Shown: piece by piece, positions 8,217 through 14,417 of the stretch
Layout: each line of letters begins with the position of its first letter
Position numbering within the stretch: position 1 is the first letter of the stretch
Source: Oscillospiraceae bacterium
Lineage (GTDB): Bacteria; Bacillota; Clostridia; Oscillospirales; Ruminococcaceae
Reading direction: 5' to 3'
NCBI GenBank assembly: GCA_003445125.1
Contig: DLVP01000086.1
Span: 1-14,796, forward strand
DNA length: 14,796 bases
Program-made: the position numbers and the translations under genes
The notes under the pieces: generated by a model
Databases searched by the model: none
What the model saw: only the letters and a program-made list of their open reading frames with translations
Told to the model about the DNA's origin: nothing

Positions 8217-9396
8217 AATTTTTCTCTACCGTGTAATTTTCCTTCAGAAAATCGTGTCCGTTTTTTCCTGTTTCCTTCAGGTCCGCCTTCAGACTTTCCG
8301 CAACGACCGCCTCGAACGCCTTGACGTCGTTGCTTTCACACCACCAGCCAAAACCGCCTTCGGCAATCACCCTTCCGACATCGGTATTCGGATCGGTGCA
8401 GGCAATCACCGGAAGACCGGCTTGCATATAGGAAAGCAGCCTTGACGGAAAATTCGGGATGGTAAAACGATGATCCAAAAAGATCATTCCCACGTCACAG
8501 GAAGCAGCCAACAAGTCATAATCTTCCTTCGGAAGCCGTTTCAACAGAAGAACATTGTCCGGTTTTTCCTCATTTACGAAGGTCTCCAGTTTTCCGTACT
8601 CCGTGCCGTTACCGACAATCAAAAAGAACGCTTCTTTATTGTCCTTTTCCGCACGCAAGCAATCGATCAAAAACGGGATTCCCTGCGGTCTGCCGAGATT
8701 TCCTCCGTAGACATACACCTTTTTGTCCTGCGGCAACCCGTATTTTTCTCTCATTCTGTTTTTTCCATCATCGGAAATGCGCATATCAACATATTCGATG
8801 CTGTTGGGGGAAATCTCCACCTTTTCGAGATCGATTTCCGGATTGTGTTTCAAAACATAGTCTACATTCGCTCCGGACATACAGCCGATGCGATCGGATA
8901 TCCGATAAAGCTCCTTTTCCTGCTTCCGGAAGTAGCGATAAATAAGCCCCTTGACACCCCATTTTGTCATCATCCCGATATCCACGGCATTTTGCGGGAA
9001 AATATCCTTTAAAAGCAGATAGCTCTTCGCTCCGTCGCGCTTTTTAATGAACTTCACCGTTTTGACATGAGTCACCGGGGGTGTCGGATAAAGCACAAGG
9101 TCAAATTTCACATCGTTCAGGTATTTCTTGATGGCGGAAATGTAAAAGTTCGGCAAAAACAGGGTGGTCATTCCCTTTTCTATCAATCCCGTGTTTTTGT
9201 TATTTCCTGTTTTTACGCGCAAAACCGAAATACCCGCTTCCTCACAAAACGATGTATCGGCATTTTCTTTTTTCTCAATCGCACACACAACATACACGCG
9301 GTGTCCGTTTCTTTGAAACTCACGAAGCAAGTCCAAAGAAATGGAATGTTCGCTCATATGCGGCAACGAGCTGATCGACAAAAACAAAACATTCAT
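8167..9396 (-). CDS. GT4-family glycosyltransferase, WbuB-like
   Basis: This 409-residue GT-B protein is a second GT4-type transferase of the operon. The N-terminal domain starts MNVLFLSISSLPHMSEHSIS and includes LLREFQRNGHRVYVV. LLKDIFPQNAVDIGMM in the middle corresponds to the D.WP... segment of WbuB-type enzymes. The C-terminal domain shows VYVYGGNLGRPQGIPFL (GN.G..KG region), then FPSRLLSYMQAGLPVIAC, the usual GT4 donor-side motif. WbuB-type proteins include proposed L-fucosamine transferases, and a UDP-L-FucNAc pathway lies in the same operon, so L-FucNAc is a reasonable donor; this is inference. The ATG at 9396 is chosen over a GTG at 9402 because GAGG lies seven bases upstream and partly covers the GTG. 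Its end overlaps the next gene by 50 bases. Confidence 0.87.
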   Translation of the reverse strand: MNVLFLSISSLPHMSEHSISLDLLREFQRNGHRVYVVCAIEKKENADTSFCEEAGISVLRVKTGNNKNTGLIEKGMTTLFLPNFYISAIKKYLNDVKFDLVLYPTPPVTHVKTVKFIKKRDGAKSYLLLKDIFPQNAVDIGMMTKWGVKGLIYRYFRKQEKELYRISDRIGCMSGANVDYVLKHNPEIDLEKVEISPNSIEYVDMRISDDGKNRMREKYGLPQDKKVYVYGGNLGRPQGIPFLIDCLRAEKDNKEAFFLIVGNGTEYGKLETFVNEEKPDNVLLLKRLPKEDYDLLAASCDVGMIFLDHRFTIPNFPSRLLSYMQAGLPVIACTDPNTDVGRVIAEGGFGWWCESNDVKAFEAVVAESLKADLKETGKNGHDFLKENYTVEKNYESIIDKFRVRNKVNG

Positions 9397-9403
9397 ATAC
9401 ACG

Positions 9404-9407
9404 CCTC
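9404..9407 (-). promoter_or_regulatory. Ribosome binding site for the WbuB-like gene
   Basis: GAGG on the minus strand lies seven bases before the ATG at 9396 and overlaps the stop codon of the ATP-grasp gene (9406-9408). It makes the GTG at 9402 an unlikely start. Confidence 0.5.
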
Positions 9408-10635
9408 ATTCAAACGTACTCATCAGCTCATGTCTGAGCAGATCGTTTCCATGGCAATCAAACACTTTGATCTTCTCGGCGGCAACCGCGAGATTTCTTT
9501 TCAGCATTTCGCGATCGTCGGTCTGAACGGTAAAAAACGCAATGCGGTCGCCGCTGCAGCTTGCTTCCTTCAGTTCCGTTCCCGGTGCCTTGAACACGCT
9601 GTATTCTGAAATGATTCCCTGTTCAAGCAGTTCCTTGAATCCTTCCGCATGATCAAAGACTCCCGGCTTGCAATACAGGAATTCGTCGAGAATGTACGCA
9701 TTTTCCCGCTTGAGCTCGCCGACATGAGGGTAACTCCCCAACGTCAGATCCACTACGGCTTTGACAACATCGAATCCGGTGGTTCTCTTAATCAGTCTGA
9801 ACTTATCCCCGCCGCCGGTACGTGCGCAGAATTCCAAAATCGATATCCGGTTTCCCGTGGTAATCAATTGAACGAGCATCGGAGAATTCACAAGTCCGAA
9901 CGCCGTGGCAATCTTTTGGCACGCCTCTTTGACCATAGCGACTTCAGTTTCGGATATCGGCGCGGGATTGCTGCACCGATTGATCACAAATTTGTTTTCC
10001 CCGGGAATTTTGTCCAGTCGGGAAATGCCGAGTACATTGGCTTTTCCGTTTTCCACATAGACATCCACAGACAACTCTTTGCCCTGCACAAATTCTTCGA
10101 CAATGGCGGTTTTGGTTCTGCTGATCCGAACCGCTTCTTTGAACACCTGCTCCAGTTCTTCGACATTCAATACCTTTTTTACGCCTCTTGAGCTGTACGA
10201 ATCTACCGGTTTGACAATCAGAGGATACTCCATCCCGTCCGCAATGTGGGGGTCGAATTCATCGGACACGGCATACTTGGACGTCGGAATTCCGTTTTCG
10301 GAGAATATGCGCTTCATATAAGCTTTATCCGATACGTTTTTCGCCGTCTGATAATCAATATACCACGGAAGTCCGAGTTCTTCGCAAAGCTGCGCCACCA
10401 CCAACAGTACCTGATCGGCGCAGACCGTCAGAATATAATCGACCTTCTCCTTTTTTGCCACCTCGCGGACCGCATCGACATCCAGCACGGATACCGGATA
10501 AAATTTATCGGCATATTCCCGTGCTTTCACTTTTTCGTTCATATCCAGAAGAATTGTTTCAATTCCCCTTGACTTCAATTCCTCTATCAAAGCAATCTGA
10601 GGCATTCCTCCGCAAAGAACCAACGCTTTTTTCAT
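9406..10635 (-). CDS. ATP-grasp ligase of a sugar-modifying or amino-acid-linking type
   Basis: This 409-residue cytoplasmic protein has the layout of ATP-grasp carboxylate-amine ligases, which form an acyl phosphate with ATP and pass it to an amine. A pre-ATP-grasp Rossmann-like domain (1-95) opens with MKKALVLCGGMPQIALIEEL. The nucleotide-binding part includes YPLIVKPVDSYSSRG at 137-151 with Lys142, then EEFVQGKELSVDV at 180-192. LEFCARTGGG at 267-276 is the metal-binding segment; the usual ExN reads ExC (Glu268, Cys270). A C-terminal domain of about 110 residues follows, as in PurK/carboxylase-type and amino acid ligases. It sits directly after the aminotransferase and initiating transferase genes, where related loci often carry an N-acetyltransferase. 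A role in acylating an amino sugar with an amino or carboxylic acid is inferred, not shown. Its ATG overlaps the previous stop (TAATG). Confidence 0.85.
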   Translation of the reverse strand: MKKALVLCGGMPQIALIEELKSRGIETILLDMNEKVKAREYADKFYPVSVLDVDAVREVAKKEKVDYILTVCADQVLLVVAQLCEELGLPWYIDYQTAKNVSDKAYMKRIFSENGIPTSKYAVSDEFDPHIADGMEYPLIVKPVDSYSSRGVKKVLNVEELEQVFKEAVRISRTKTAIVEEFVQGKELSVDVYVENGKANVLGISRLDKIPGENKFVINRCSNPAPISETEVAMVKEACQKIATAFGLVNSPMLVQLITTGNRISILEFCARTGGGDKFRLIKRTTGFDVVKAVVDLTLGSYPHVGELKRENAYILDEFLYCKPGVFDHAEGFKELLEQGIISEYSVFKAPGTELKEASCSGDRIAFFTVQTDDREMLKRNLAVAAEKIKVFDCHGNDLLRHELMSTFE

Positions 10636-11360
10636 TATTCTCCCACCACTTCTTTATCAGTCTCTTTGTCTCTCTTGGCAAAATATTCCATGATTGTTTC
10701 GTGCGGCGGAAATTCAATGCCCTCATGAGCAATCACTTTCTTTACGGTGAGAAACAGGATCTTTACGTCCAAAGCCAACGACAGATTGTCCACATATTCA
10801 ATATCTTTTTCAAACCGTGCCTTCCACGTCAATGCATTTCTGCCGCTCACCTGTGCCAGACCGGTCAATCCCGGACGAACCGTATGGCGTTTCCTCTCCC
10901 ATTCGGAATAATACTCCAGATACTTGCACAGCCACGGTCTCGGACCGACCAACGAAATCTGTCCCACAAACATATTGAGCAAAGAGGGCAGTTCGTCAAG
11001 AGAGGTTGCTCTCAGCGCTCTCCCGTACTTATTCAATCGCTCGGCATCGGGCAGCAGGTTGCCGTTTTCGTCCGTTTTATTGGACATTGTTCTGAACTTC
11101 AGCAATTTAATAATCTTTTCTTTTCCGGTCTTTTTGTCAATCTTTCCCGGGCGCGGCTGAACAAAGAACGGATTACCGCCCATGGCAATGGCACCGACAA
11201 CCGTCAGCACCAAAAGCAGCGGCGAAAGCACAATCAGTGCCATCCCCGACAAAACAATGTCATAAAAACGCTTGAAGAACTGTCTGTAAAACACCGTTGA
11301 CAAAACAAACAGCAATGCAACGGAACCCACGACAATTGCCGCAATCCAATACCATTCCAT
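10635..11360 (-). CDS. Initiating phosphoglycosyl transferase, PglC/WcaJ type
   Basis: This 241-residue bacterial sugar transferase starts repeat-unit synthesis by moving a sugar phosphate from a UDP-sugar to undecaprenyl phosphate at the cytoplasmic membrane face. An N-terminal membrane helix (about 4-24) precedes the core. The re-entrant hydrophobic helix at about 31-60 contains the helix-breaking Ser-Pro (46-47). KFRTM at 88-92 and SLDELPSL at 120-127, with the Asp122-Glu123 catalytic pair, are followed by SLVGPRP at 136-142 and RPGLTG near 170. The extra N-terminal helix separates it from minimal PglC but it lacks the large WcaJ N-terminal domain. Adjacency to a PglE-like aminotransferase hints at a 4-amino sugar or its derivative as substrate (inferred). 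The start at 11360 is set by an AAGGAG site; an earlier in-frame ATG at 11390 overlaps the previous stop. Confidence 0.93.
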   Translation of the reverse strand: MEWYWIAAIVVGSVALLFVLSTVFYRQFFKRFYDIVLSGMALIVLSPLLLVLTVVGAIAMGGNPFFVQPRPGKIDKKTGKEKIIKLLKFRTMSNKTDENGNLLPDAERLNKYGRALRATSLDELPSLLNMFVGQISLVGPRPWLCKYLEYYSEWERKRHTVRPGLTGLAQVSGRNALTWKARFEKDIEYVDNLSLALDVKILFLTVKKVIAHEGIEFPPHETIMEYFAKRDKETDKEVVGE

Positions 11361-11367
11361 TTTGATT

Positions 11368-11373
11368 CTCCTT
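11368..11373 (-). promoter_or_regulatory. Strong ribosome binding site for the initiating transferase
   Basis: AAGGAG on the minus strand is seven bases before the ATG at 11360. It is one of the best sites in the operon and selects this start over the ATG at 11390. Confidence 0.75.
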
Positions 11374-11386
11374 ATGTAATCCAATC

Positions 11387-12664
11387 TCATTCAAAGCAGG
11401 CGCGAATCACTTGGATGATCCGGTCTTGCTGCTCGGGGGTCATCTTGTTATCACTCGGCAGGCAACAGCCGCGTTCAAAGATATCGGCACCCACATCCGT
11501 CACTCCGCCGGCAATATAGGCATTGGTGCGGCAGCGAAGCGTTCCTTCTCTTCCGACGGCTTCGTGCATTCTGTACATCGGCTGCATATGCATCGGTTTC
11601 CAGATCGGTCTGCCCTCGGCATTGATCGACGCGATCGCCTCAAGAATCTCTGTCGGACAGGTTTTTCCGTGTTCGGGAACAAACAGCACCTTGCTGTCGT
11701 CCCTCACCTGTTTGCACATGGCATCTTTCTCGATAATAAGAGCGGAAAGCCAATAATTCGGCTCGGTGCCTTCCGTGATCGGATTCATATGAATCGGAAG
11801 GTCTTTGAGTCCTTCGCAATACCGTTCGTAAATTGCTTTTTTCTGTGCGATGTGCTCTTCGATATACGGATACTGTCCTCTGACGGCACCGGCAATAAAA
11901 TTGGACATACGGTAGTTATATCCGACCTGCTCATGCTGATACCACGGAGCATTTTCTCTCGACTGTGTGCTCCATTTGCGCACCTGATTGGCATCCTCAA
12001 GGCTGTTTGTCAAAAAGCAGCCGCCGGAGGTTCCGGTGATGATCTTGTTCCCGTTATAGCTGATTGCGGCATAATCTCCGAAAGAGCCGCATTGTTTTCC
12101 GTCGATGGTCGCTCCCATGGCTTCTGCCGCGTCTTCCACCAGAAGCGCCCCGTGTTTCTCGCAAATCTTCTTTATCTCATCCATGCGTCCGGGGAAGCCG
12201 TACAGCTCCGCACTTACCACGAGTTTTACCTCAGGGTACATTTCAAATGCCTTTTCAAGAGCAACCGGATCCATATTCCAGGTTTTCGCGTCCGTATCGA
12301 TAAAAACAGGGATTCCGCCCTCATACACCACCGGATTCAACGTTGCATCAAAGGTCATATCCGAGCAAAACACTCTCTTTCCTTCCAATGCTCCGTGGCT
12401 GATGGCGGGCTTGCCGTAGAGCTTCTCTCCCGCCAGTTTCATGCACAGATGAAGTGCGGAAGTGCAGTTGCACAAACCTACCGCATATTTTACCTCTGCT
12501 TTTTCTGCGGCAATTCTTTCCACCTCGTTCACATTTTCACCCGCAGTGGTCATCCAGTTGTCATCATATGCCTGTTGAATATACTCAAGCATTTCTTTGT
12601 GCTGTGTCGGTGTAGAAAGCCACACCTTCTTTTCAAAAGGCTCGAACCGGTTTTTGGTAAACAT
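11387..12664 (-). CDS. PLP-dependent sugar aminotransferase, DegT/DnrJ/EryC1/StrS family (PglE-like)
   Basis: This 425-residue enzyme transfers an amino group, usually from glutamate, to the keto carbon of a nucleotide sugar. DNWMTTAGENVNEVE at 35-49 is the usual N-terminal signature. CTSALHLCM at 66-74 binds the PLP phosphate, VEDAAEAMG at 176-184 carries Asp178 facing the pyridine nitrogen, and SYNGNK at 202-207 has the Schiff-base Lys207. YNYRMSNF follows, as in the family. PglE-type enzymes act on UDP-4-keto-6-deoxy-GlcNAc; here the only 4-keto-sugar source visible is CapE. The gene begins five bases after the vanZ-like stop, with AGAGG inside that gene, and its TGA overlaps a possible ATG at 11390. 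The neighbouring initiating transferase and ATP-grasp gene suggest the amino sugar is the first sugar or is further acylated. Confidence 0.92.
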   Translation of the reverse strand: MFTKNRFEPFEKKVWLSTPTQHKEMLEYIQQAYDDNWMTTAGENVNEVERIAAEKAEVKYAVGLCNCTSALHLCMKLAGEKLYGKPAISHGALEGKRVFCSDMTFDATLNPVVYEGGIPVFIDTDAKTWNMDPVALEKAFEMYPEVKLVVSAELYGFPGRMDEIKKICEKHGALLVEDAAEAMGATIDGKQCGSFGDYAAISYNGNKIITGTSGGCFLTNSLEDANQVRKWSTQSRENAPWYQHEQVGYNYRMSNFIAGAVRGQYPYIEEHIAQKKAIYERYCEGLKDLPIHMNPITEGTEPNYWLSALIIEKDAMCKQVRDDSKVLFVPEHGKTCPTEILEAIASINAEGRPIWKPMHMQPMYRMHEAVGREGTLRCRTNAYIAGGVTDVGADIFERGCCLPSDNKMTPEQQDRIIQVIRACFE

Positions 12665-12669
12665 GATGA

Positions 12670-13161
12670 TTACTTACCTCTCATTCGTATATGATTTGCT
12701 GATTTATGTTGTTTCACTGCTCTTATAATTACAAGAATAACAGTTGTCACTGTCATTCCGATGGTGACACCCAAAGCATCGATCCAGACATCCTGCACTT
12801 TCGGACCTCTTCCGCTGAATATCTGAATTGTCTCATCCAAGAGGGCAATGCCCGTACCGTAGCTGAAGACCCGTGACAATGTCAACCACAGTTTTTGCCG
12901 TCCGCTGATCAAAAGCGTCAGCTCAATGCCCAAAACCGCATATTCAATGGCATGTGCCCATTTCCGCACAATGTTATCCGTGACCGTTCGATTGCCGGTA
13001 ATCGCTTCCTGCACCGGTTTCACGATTACTTCCGTCACCGTTTTACTTTCATTGCTGGAACGGGCGGTCGGAAGCATGGACTGCCCCCAGATAAAAAGCA
13101 CCGTCAGAATCGTAAGCACGAACAGGATTATCTGTGACCGTTTCTTTTTGCTGCCTGCCAT
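12670..13161 (-). CDS. VanZ-family membrane protein, first gene of the operon
   Basis: This 163-residue protein is a small VanZ-like integral membrane protein. From the start: a basic stretch (GSKKKR), a first membrane helix (about 10-27), an external loop of about 45 residues with ESKTVTEVIVK, then RKWAHAIEYAVLG, a membrane helix, and two more helices around DETIQIFSGRGPKVQDVWIDALG. HAIEY and DEtiQ...R...DV..D are the conserved family residues. VanZ itself raises teicoplanin resistance by an unknown mechanism; the biochemical role of the family is unclear. As first gene here it may help handle undecaprenyl-linked or cell-wall material, but that is only inference from context. The ATG at 13161 has GGGAGGG just upstream; ATGs at 13173 and 13185 are in frame but lack a well-spaced site, so the start is uncertain by up to eight residues. 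Confidence 0.85.
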   Translation of the reverse strand: MAGSKKKRSQIILFVLTILTVLFIWGQSMLPTARSSNESKTVTEVIVKPVQEAITGNRTVTDNIVRKWAHAIEYAVLGIELTLLISGRQKLWLTLSRVFSYGTGIALLDETIQIFSGRGPKVQDVWIDALGVTIGMTVTTVILVIIRAVKQHKSANHIRMRGK

Positions 13162-13164
13162 AGT

Positions 13165-13171
13165 CCCTCCC
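13165..13171 (-). promoter_or_regulatory. Purine-rich ribosome binding site for the vanZ-like gene
   Basis: GGGAGGG lies three bases before the ATG at 13161 (GGAGG with a four-base spacer). The spacing is short. It is still the best match near the three candidate ATGs at 13161, 13173 and 13185. Confidence 0.45.
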
Positions 13172-13214
13172 ATTCCTTTGCTCATTCAATAGTTTCGATT
13201 TAAAGTTCAGCCGC

Positions 13215-13227
13215 GGGATTTTTTCCC
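13215..13227. repeat. Short inverted repeat in the operon leader
   Basis: GGGA and TCCC flank five T bases (plus strand). The stem is only four pairs, so it is a weak hairpin. It lies 30 bases before the first vanZ ATG candidate. Confidence 0.25.
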
Positions 13228-13237
13228 AGAATTTCAT

Positions 13238-13255
13238 AATGTCAAAACTGACATT
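13238..13255. repeat. Perfect inverted repeat between promoter and first gene
   Basis: AATGTCA and TGACATT form a perfect seven-base inverted repeat with a four-base centre. It lies in the 5' leader, about 25-40 bases downstream of the expected start from the proximal promoter. It could be a repressor site or a small RNA hairpin. There is no T-run after it on the minus strand, so it is not a typical terminator. Confidence 0.5.
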
Positions 13256-13286
13256 CCCGTCGGAAAGCCATACCTATACATTATAT

Positions 13287-13316
13287 ATGATACAATAAAG
13301 CCCCCCCGTTTGTCAA
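13287..13316 (-). promoter_or_regulatory. Proximal sigma-A-type promoter of the polysaccharide operon
   Basis: On the minus strand a perfect -35 TTGACA (13311-13316) is separated by 18 bases from TATCAT (13287-13292). Transcription would begin near 13280, giving a leader of about 95-120 bases. The spacer includes seven consecutive G bases (13301-13307 as C on the plus strand). A TATAAT-like hexamer seven bases further downstream is too far from this -35 to pair with it. Confidence 0.65.
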
Positions 13317-13345
13317 TAGAAATCGCCGTCGCATCCGCCGCGCGC

Positions 13346-13394
13346 GCCCTCAAAATGCCCACGTCGCAAACGCCCGTGAAATGCGGTTGAGGGC
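13346..13394. repeat. Inverted repeat upstream of the proximal promoter
   Basis: GCCCTCAA at 13346-13353 pairs with TTGAGGGC at 13387-13394, a perfect eight-base stem closing a 33-base GC-rich loop that contains a small inner CACG/CGTG pairing. In a transcript from the distal promoter this could fold as an irregular hairpin. There is no adjacent U-tract. Confidence 0.45.
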
Positions 13395-13404
13395 TGATAT
13401 CCCG

Positions 13405-13438
13405 CACAAAATCGCCAAACCCATGCGGCAATTTTGTG
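13405..13438. repeat. Alternative hairpin competing with the 13417-13458 hairpin
   Basis: CACAAAATCGCC at 13405-13416 pairs with GGCAATTTTGTG at 13427-13438 with one C-A mismatch and a ten-base loop. The loop and the right arm overlap the arms of the stronger hairpin at 13417-13458, so in RNA the two cannot form together. Confidence 0.45.
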
Positions 13439-13458
13439 AAAAATTACCGCATGGGTTT
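13417..13458. repeat. Strong long hairpin in the leader region
   Basis: AAACCCATGCGG at 13417-13428 and CCGCATGGGTTT at 13447-13458 form a perfect 12-base stem. After one mismatch, AATTTT and AAAATT extend it by six pairs around a GTGA tetraloop, making a 42-base near-perfect palindrome. On the minus strand it is followed by GGCGATTTTG, with only four T bases, so termination would be weak. It lies about 45 bases after the predicted start from the distal promoter. Confidence 0.65.
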
Positions 13459-13510
13459 TGTCTTGGAAATGCTTTCCTGCATGCATATATATCCGTATTT
13501 TTTCCTTGTT

Positions 13511-13539
13511 ATTATACAACACCGCTCCCGTCTTTTCAA
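13511..13539 (-). promoter_or_regulatory. Distal sigma-A-type promoter
   Basis: On the minus strand TTGAAA (13534-13539) and a perfect TATAAT (13511-13516) are separated by 17 bases, the optimal spacing. Transcription should start near 13504 and run through the hairpin cluster toward the vanZ-like gene. It is closer to consensus than the proximal promoter. Confidence 0.6.
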
Positions 13540-14355
13540 GGGGGACAGCTTACCGCATAATAAAAAGACCGGTGCCGCCCCGCCGAAGCGACCGATTTCA
13601 GGATGATTCCCGGACGCGGTGTGTGCGCTATGGCAGACGGCAAAACCATCCTTGCGGGAAATCCCGAGTTACTTTCCGAGCATGGCATAACGCTGATGCA
13701 CGCCCCGTGATGCCGTGGATTATCTGAGCGAGGGCTGTACGATCACCTATGTGGCAATAGACGGACAGTTTGCGGGATATCTCGCACTTTCCGACACCGT
13801 GCGGAAAGAAAGCGCCGCCACGATTGATTCGCACACCCGTCTCGGCGTACAGCCCGTCCTGCTCACCGGAGACAACGAAAACGCTGCCAAAACCATTGCC
13901 GAAAAACTTCACATCGAGAAGGTACGGGCAAGCTGTCTGCCGGAGGACAAACTGAAAGCTATTGAAATGTACCAAAGCAGTGGCTTACCGGTCTGCATGA
14001 TCGGCGACGGCATCAATGACGCTCCTGCACTGAAAAAAGCCGATGTCGGTATTGCCATGGGCGGCGTCGGAAGCGACATTGCCGTGGACGCGGCGGACAT
14101 TGCGCTGGTTGACGACGAGGTCAAAGAGCTGCCGCATCTTATCGCTCTGTCCAAGCGAATGATGATTGTTATCAAGCTCAATATGATCTTTTCCATGACG
14201 TTGAACTTTGTCGCCATCGCCTTGGCGATTATCGGTTCCTTGAATCCCGTCATCGGTGCGTTGGTTCACAACGCGGGTTCTGTCCTTGTGATCGCAAACT
14301 CGGCTTTTTTGCTGAAATGGCAAAAAAGGGTACCCGTTAAAACAGACTCAAGCGA

Positions 14356-14392
14356 AAATCGCCTCCCTAGCAAAATGTTTGGGAGGCGATTT
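14356..14392. terminator. Probable bidirectional terminator hairpin
   Basis: AAATCGCCTCCC at 14356-14367 and GGGAGGCGATTT at 14381-14392 form a perfect 12-base stem with a 13-base loop. It lies between the plus-strand ATPase remnant and the minus-strand ATC-hydrolase-like gene, which converge on it. The T-tract is short in both directions (GATTT on plus, GATTTT on minus), so strength is uncertain. Confidence 0.7.
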
Positions 14393-14400
14393 CTGTCTGC

Positions 14401-14417
14401 AACCGTATCCGACGGTT
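14401..14417. repeat. Small hairpin beside the convergent terminator
   Basis: AACCGT and ACGGTT form a six-base stem with a five-base loop. On the plus strand six T bases (14425-14430) follow after seven other bases, so it could be a second, weaker terminator for rightward transcription. Confidence 0.3.

Larger units (their letters stand above)
13186..13575. other. Non-coding control region of the polysaccharide operon
   Basis: About 390 bases lack a convincing gene on either strand. The region holds two minus-strand promoter candidates (13287-13316 and 13511-13539) and several inverted repeats, listed separately. Short open frames exist on the minus strand, but none has a ribosome binding site at a useful distance and they run through the hairpins. 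A very GC-rich, CG-dinucleotide-rich patch lies at about 13324-13348. A transcript from the distal promoter would have a leader of about 320-340 bases before vanZ. Confidence 0.7.

Noticed and set aside
9397..9402. GTG start two codons upstream for the WbuB-like gene
   Set aside because: The GTG overlaps the ribosome binding sequence itself; the ATG at 9396 has the proper spacing.
11411..12694. Long open frame (427 codons) on the plus strand
   Set aside because: It is the antisense shadow of the aminotransferase gene, which shows clear PLP-enzyme motifs. The shadow has no recognisable domain or ribosome binding site.
13213..13405. Possible invertible promoter flanked by GCGGGAT and ATCCCGC
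   Set aside because: The arms are only seven bases, which is expected by chance over this distance. No site-specific recombinase is in the window.
13313..13522. Possible small leader peptide on the minus strand (69 codons)
   Set aside because: It has no ribosome binding site at a useful distance and passes through strong hairpins and the proximal -35. It looks like a chance frame.
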